A stretch of 9,031 bases of DNA from Cypionkella sp. (GTDB taxonomy: Bacteria > Pseudomonadota > Alphaproteobacteria > Rhodobacterales > Rhodobacteraceae). Below the pieces are notes generated by a model. It was given only the letters and a program-made list of their open reading frames with translations. It was not told the DNA's origin and did not search any database. This document shows positions 6,242 to 9,031 of this stretch, in pieces. The position numbers and the translations under genes are program-made. Location: contig JAGPBG010000070.1 of the NCBI GenBank assembly GCA_018063485.1, positions 1-9,031 on the forward strand. Reading direction: 5' to 3'. Numbering within the stretch: position 1 is the first letter of the stretch; the number at the start of each line of letters is the position of its first letter.

Positions 6242-6933
6242 TATCGCAGGTGATGCAGGAAACCTGGCCCGCCGCCGCCACCTGTCGGCTTGGCCCATTC
6301 ACCTTGCGCGATGGTCAAGGCGGCGGCAAACGCGTGTCCGCAGCCACAGTCGAAGCGCCCTTCACCGCCCAGCAACTCGACCGCGCCGAAGCGGCGATGC
6401 GGGCGCAAAACCAGCGCCCGCTGTTCCTGATCCGTGAGGGTGATACCGCACTGGATACCGAACTCGCCGCGCGCGGCTTTGCCATTGTTGACCCGGTGCT
6501 GGCCTATGCCGCCCCGCTGGCAAACCTTGCACAAACCCCTGCCCCGATGTCGACATTCCCGCATTGGCCACCCTTGGCCATGGCGACACGACTTTGGCAC
6601 GATTGCGGTATCGGCCCCGGGCGGCTGGCGGTTATGCAGCGCACAACCGTGGAAAAATGTGTGATCCTGTCACGCCAGAGTGATCACGTCGCAGGCGTTG
6701 CCTTTGTCGCCATCAGCGGAAAAACCGCCATGCTGCACGCGCTTGAGGTGCCGCCAGCCATGCGTCGGCAAGGTTCCGCGCACAATATTTTGCGCGCCGC
6801 AGCTCTCTGGGCGCAATCGCATGGGGCTGATAGCCTGTCTTTGGTGGTAACCGCCACCAACGATGCCGCCCGCGCGCTCTATGCTTCCTTCGGCATGTCG
6901 GTTGTGGGACAGTATCATTATCGACAGAAATAG
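6238..6933 (+). CDS. GNAT-family N-acetyltransferase
   Basis: A 231-residue protein whose C-terminal half is a GNAT domain that uses acetyl-CoA to acylate an unknown amine. Motif A is LEVPPAMRRQGSAHNIL (169-185): Arg176, Arg177, Gln178, Gly179, Ser180 and Ala181 form the pyrophosphate-binding loop, with Ser in place of the more usual second Gly of Q/RxxGxG/A. Motif B is NDAARALYASFGM (208-220), followed by a final Tyr-rich QYHYR. The first about 110 residues look like a degenerate second GNAT-like module; MRAQNQRPLFLIREGD and ELAARGFAIVDP resemble the acceptor half of such folds. No membrane segment is seen. The start overlaps the MoCF gene's stop. Substrate unknown; protein N-terminal or small-molecule acetylation are equally possible. 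Confidence 0.85.
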   Translation: MISQVMQETWPAAATCRLGPFTLRDGQGGGKRVSAATVEAPFTAQQLDRAEAAMRAQNQRPLFLIREGDTALDTELAARGFAIVDPVLAYAAPLANLAQTPAPMSTFPHWPPLAMATRLWHDCGIGPGRLAVMQRTTVEKCVILSRQSDHVAGVAFVAISGKTAMLHALEVPPAMRRQGSAHNILRAAALWAQSHGADSLSLVVTATNDAARALYASFGMSVVGQYHYRQK

Positions 6934-6954
6934 GCCGATAGCGGCCATAAGAAT

Positions 6955-7971
6955 GTGTTGCAGGTGTTCAAAGCAGTCTTTCTCACCGCCCCGGCCTGTG
7001 CCGCGCTGATCGGCGCGGCCTTTACCTTTGGTGCGGCGGCGGCTGAACCGGCGCTGGATTTCACCTTCCCTGCCCCGGCCACTGTTACCGCGCAAACATC
7101 CAATGCGAACAGTTCGATCCGTCTTGCCTCGGGCGGCTTTGCCGATGGAATTCAGCCCACGGCCTTGGCCGAAGGCACGGTAGAGCAAACCGCATGGAAG
7201 ATTGCCGACGCCAGCCTGTCCACGCTGCAAATTGCGCAAAACCTGCGCGCACAACTCATGGCCTCGGGCTTCAAGATCCAATTCGAATGTGAAACTGCGA
7301 CATGCGGCGGCTTTGATTTCCGCTTTGCCGCAAATATCCTTCCCGAACCCGATATGCATGTCGATCTGGGCGATTTTCGTTATATTCTCGCCGGAAGATC
7401 CGGGTTGGCGGGTGGTGAGCAGGTGGCGATCATGATCAGCCGCTCGTCGCAGGATCGCTTCGTTCAGGAAACCCGCGTCAGCCATGGTGCGCTTGCTGCT
7501 CCGCGCTTTGCCGAAAACGTGAATCCGCAGCCCTTGGATCCGCAATCGGGTGTCCCTCAAACTCTTGCCCTGCCGCAACAATCAGCACCACCCGGTTCGC
7601 TGGTGGCGACGCTTGAAAGCGGGTTGCCTCAGGTGCTGGAGGATCTGGTCTTCGCCTCGGGAAGTTCTGCCCTGCAAGTGGGGGATTATGCCTCGCTGAC
7701 CACCCTTGCCGCATGGCTTGCCGGCCATCCCAAAGCGGTGATCACTCTGGTCGGCCATACCGATACCGAGGGCGGTCTGGCGGGCAACATCACGGTATCA
7801 CGCGCCCGCGCAGATTCGGTGCGGGCCTATCTGATCACCAGGCTCAAGGTGAGCCCGGCTCAGGTGCAGGCCGAGGGTGTCGGATATCTGTCACCACGCA
7901 GCAGCAATGACACTCCCGAAGGGCGGCAACAAAACAGAAGGGTCGAGGTCATGTTGACCTCGACCCAGTAG
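6955..7971 (+). CDS. Secreted OmpA-family protein with C-terminal peptidoglycan-binding domain
   Basis: A protein of up to 338 residues with an N-terminal export signal: Lys6, a hydrophobic core (7-28) and a likely cleavage after Ala30 (AAAA/EPA). It should act in the periplasm or at the outer membrane. Residues about 31-180 form a domain that I recognise only from Rhodobacteraceae-type homologues, with Cys112 and Cys117 (CETATCGGFDFRF) placed to form a disulfide, and EPDMHVDLGDF. A Pro/Gln-rich linker (about 191-214) leads to an OmpA_C domain: LVFASGSSAL, VGHTDTEG with Asp270, VSRARADSVRAYL with Arg285, then NRRVEVML; Asp270 and Arg285 match the diaminopimelate-binding pair of E. coli OmpA. 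No beta-barrel is predicted. There is no in-frame ATG at the start: GTG 6955, TTG 6958 and GTG 6964 are candidates and the ribosome site (TAAGAA) is weak. It lies 21 bp after the GNAT gene, so probably cotranscribed. Confidence 0.87.
   Translation: MLQVFKAVFLTAPACAALIGAAFTFGAAAAEPALDFTFPAPATVTAQTSNANSSIRLASGGFADGIQPTALAEGTVEQTAWKIADASLSTLQIAQNLRAQLMASGFKIQFECETATCGGFDFRFAANILPEPDMHVDLGDFRYILAGRSGLAGGEQVAIMISRSSQDRFVQETRVSHGALAAPRFAENVNPQPLDPQSGVPQTLALPQQSAPPGSLVATLESGLPQVLEDLVFASGSSALQVGDYASLTTLAAWLAGHPKAVITLVGHTDTEGGLAGNITVSRARADSVRAYLITRLKVSPAQVQAEGVGYLSPRSSNDTPEGRQQNRRVEVMLTSTQ
7926..7966 (-). terminator. Intrinsic terminator for the LysR gene, inside the 3' end of the OmpA-family gene
   Basis: GGGTCGAGGTCA (7940-7951) and TGACCTCGACCC (7955-7966) form a perfect 12-bp GC-rich stem with a 3-nt loop. 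Read leftward, the stem is followed at once by TTCTGTTTTGTT (7939-7928), the arrangement of a rho-independent terminator, 36 bases past the LysR stop. In the rightward direction no T tract follows directly; TTTTTT occurs 24 bases later (7991-7996), so it is a poor terminator for ompA but could still protect that mRNA's 3' end. Confidence 0.55.
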
Positions 7972-8002
7972 GCCGTCGCACCATCGTAGATTTTTTAGCC
8001 GC

Positions 8003-8908
8003 TCACCAGTTGTCTGGCCCCTTATCAATATACTTTCTCGCCAGAAAATCAATAAAAGCCCGCACTTTGGGCTGAGTAAAGCGTCCGGGCGGATAGACCG
8101 CATAAACGCCCATCGTTTCCACCGGCAGGCCCGGAATGGCCTCTTCCACCTGCCCGGCCTTCATGGCTTCGGCACACAGGAACGAGGGCAGAAACGCAAT
8201 CCCAAGCCCCGAGATCGCCGCGTTCAGCAAGGATTGTCCATCATTCACCGTCAGCCAGCCCGCCGTGCGAACCTGCCGCTTTTCACCCGAAGGCGCGGTC
8301 ACTTTCCAGACGTTGCCATTGGCCTGATTGGAATAGTGCAGCAACTTGTGATCATTCAGATCGTCGATCTTCATCGGCCGTCCGTATTTCTGGAAATACG
8401 ACGGCGAACCGATCATCCGCCGCGTGGTTTCCGTCAACTTGCGGGCGCGAAGTGAGCTGTCCTCCAGATCACCGACCCGAATGGCCAGATCGAAGCCTTC
8501 GCTGATCAGTTCCACATAGCGGTTGTTCAGCACCATGTTCACGGTGATATCGGGATATTCCAGCAGGAAATCGCCCAATATCGGGGAAAGCAGATTCACC
8601 CCGAAATCTGTAGCCACTGAGATGCGCAGCAATCCCGAAGGCGCCGATTGCATCGAGGTCACCAGAGCATCGGCTTCGCCCGCATCGTTCAGCACACGAC
8701 GGGCGCGGTCATAATAGGCAAGGCCAATTTCGGTTGGGCTGACACGGCGGGTAGTTCGATTCAAAAGCCGCGCCCCCAAACGGGCCTCAAGCGCCGAGAC
8801 GTGTTTCGAAACGGCAGATTTCGAAATACCCATCTTTTTGGCTGCATCGGTAAAGCCGCCCTGGTCTACGACCGTGGCAAAGGCTTCCATTTCGGTTAGT
8901 CGGTCCAT
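8003..8908 (-). CDS. LysR-family transcriptional regulator
   Basis: A 301-residue DNA-binding regulator. The N-terminal winged helix-turn-helix runs from MDRLTEMEAFATVVDQGGFT through DAAKKMGISKSAVSKHVSALEARLGARLLNRTTRR (about 1-55), with the recognition helix near residues 29-40. The rest is the periplasmic-binding-like effector domain (SGLLRISVATDFG from about 91, FDLAIRVGDLEDSSL, GLGIAFLPSFL). The pattern is close to the large CrgA/AaeR-like LysR branch, whose ligands vary; no effector can be named. I chose ATG at 8906-8908, which has GGGG 6 nt upstream. The in-frame TTG at 8918-8920 would add four residues and absorb the ribosome site. Its target is probably the gene beyond the right edge, transcribed divergently, as is common for LysR proteins, and possibly itself. 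Confidence 0.93.
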   Translation of the reverse strand: MDRLTEMEAFATVVDQGGFTDAAKKMGISKSAVSKHVSALEARLGARLLNRTTRRVSPTEIGLAYYDRARRVLNDAGEADALVTSMQSAPSGLLRISVATDFGVNLLSPILGDFLLEYPDITVNMVLNNRYVELISEGFDLAIRVGDLEDSSLRARKLTETTRRMIGSPSYFQKYGRPMKIDDLNDHKLLHYSNQANGNVWKVTAPSGEKRQVRTAGWLTVNDGQSLLNAAISGLGIAFLPSFLCAEAMKAGQVEEAIPGLPVETMGVYAVYPPGRFTQPKVRAFIDFLARKYIDKGPDNW

Positions 8909-8913
8909 TGTTT

Positions 8914-8918
8914 TCCCC
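8914..8918 (-). promoter_or_regulatory. Ribosome binding site that sets the LysR ATG start
   Basis: Read leftward, GGGGA ends 5 nt before the ATG at 8908. It supports that start over the TTG at 8920, which overlaps the site itself. Confidence 0.55.
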
Positions 8919-8951
8919 AAGCGAGCAGAGCTGGTCTATGCCTCTTTTTGG

Positions 8952-8969
8952 TCTTGAAATCGGGCAAGA
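8952..8969. promoter_or_regulatory. Candidate LysR operator (dyad TCTTG-N8-CAAGA)
   Basis: A perfect 5-bp inverted repeat with an 8-bp centre, 43 bp upstream of the LysR start. It contains T-N11-A (T8954/A8966), the loose LysR-box pattern. The position suits autoregulation or control of a divergent gene to the right. A 10-base dyad with free spacing can arise by chance, so this is tentative. Confidence 0.3.
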
Positions 8970-9031
8970 TAGCGGCGCTGGCGCGTTCTATCCGGGGTAT
9001 TATCACGGATCGTTCATGGCGCGGAAACGGT

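Larger units (their letters stand above)
8909..9031. other. Upstream region of the LysR gene to the window edge; possible start of a rightward gene
   Basis: Apart from the ribosome site and the dyad, a rightward frame is open from ATG 8938 to the edge (31 codons, beginning MPLFGLEIGQ, with a second ATG at 9018 giving MARKR). Neither start has a good ribosome site and I do not recognise the peptide. It could be leader DNA or the start of a divergent target gene; too little is visible to call a CDS. Confidence 0.25.

Noticed and set aside
5495..6298. Leftward 267-codon open frame opposite the MoCF-domain gene
   Set aside because: Shadow of a gene with clear MoCF motifs; the translation is low-complexity Gly/Gln/Arg-rich and covers the promoter region as well.
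6670..7581. Leftward 303-codon open frame across the GNAT and OmpA-family genes
   Set aside because: It spans two confident genes on the other strand and reads as composition-driven Arg/Gly-rich sequence.
7991..7996. T6 run as part of a rightward terminator for the OmpA-family gene
   Set aside because: It lies 24 bases past the hairpin with no stem directly before it, so it does not form a standard intrinsic terminator.
1..9031. Defence system, toxin-antitoxin pair, CRISPR array, mobile element or phage island
   Set aside because: Every gene has a housekeeping or conserved-family identity, composition looks uniform by eye, and no direct repeats, transposase, integrase or tRNA-edge signature is visible.

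Overview
The window reads as chromosomal DNA of a Rhodobacteraceae-like alphaproteobacterium (Roseobacter/Rhodobacter group). The basis is GC-rich coding with strong third-position G/C, dense packing with ATGA stop/start overlaps, and protein sequences whose texture matches that group, notably the FemAB-like (COG3146) protein, the hybrid-type peroxiredoxin and the OmpA-family protein. No database search was possible, so this placement is recognition, not measurement. I see no tRNA, rRNA, CRISPR array, insertion sequence or phage gene.

Layout. Positions 1-2254 hold three rightward genes: a glycerophosphodiester phosphodiesterase cut by the left edge, a FemAB/GNAT-fold COG3146 protein and a pterin-4a-carbinolamine dehydratase with an unusual C-terminal tail. 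The dehydratase converges on a leftward peroxiredoxin (2262-2747). A 78-bp divergent spacer separates the peroxiredoxin from a rightward pair, an FAD/NADH ferredoxin reductase and rsmD, which overlap by ATGA. rsmD converges on a leftward type I methionine aminopeptidase (map, GTG start). A second divergent spacer carries a good sigma70-type promoter for a rightward run of three genes: a stand-alone MoCF/CinA-N-type protein, a GNAT acetyltransferase (ATGA overlap) and a secreted OmpA-family protein. That run converges on a leftward LysR regulator (8003-8908). The last ~120 bases are the LysR upstream region, with a dyad that could be an operator.

How the genes relate. Most are housekeeping or conserved genes: lipid headgroup turnover, pterin recycling, peroxide detoxification, electron transfer to a ferredoxin, 16S rRNA methylation, N-terminal Met removal and cell-envelope anchoring. 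The operon structure is clear, but the functional links inside the MoCF-GNAT-OmpA run and inside the GDPD-FemAB-like-dehydratase run are unknown.

I found no convincing new multi-gene system. The most interesting structural signal is a perfect 12-bp hairpin inside the last codons of the OmpA-family gene. Read leftward, it is followed by a T-rich tract, so it looks like the intrinsic terminator of the converging LysR gene placed inside a neighbour's coding sequence.
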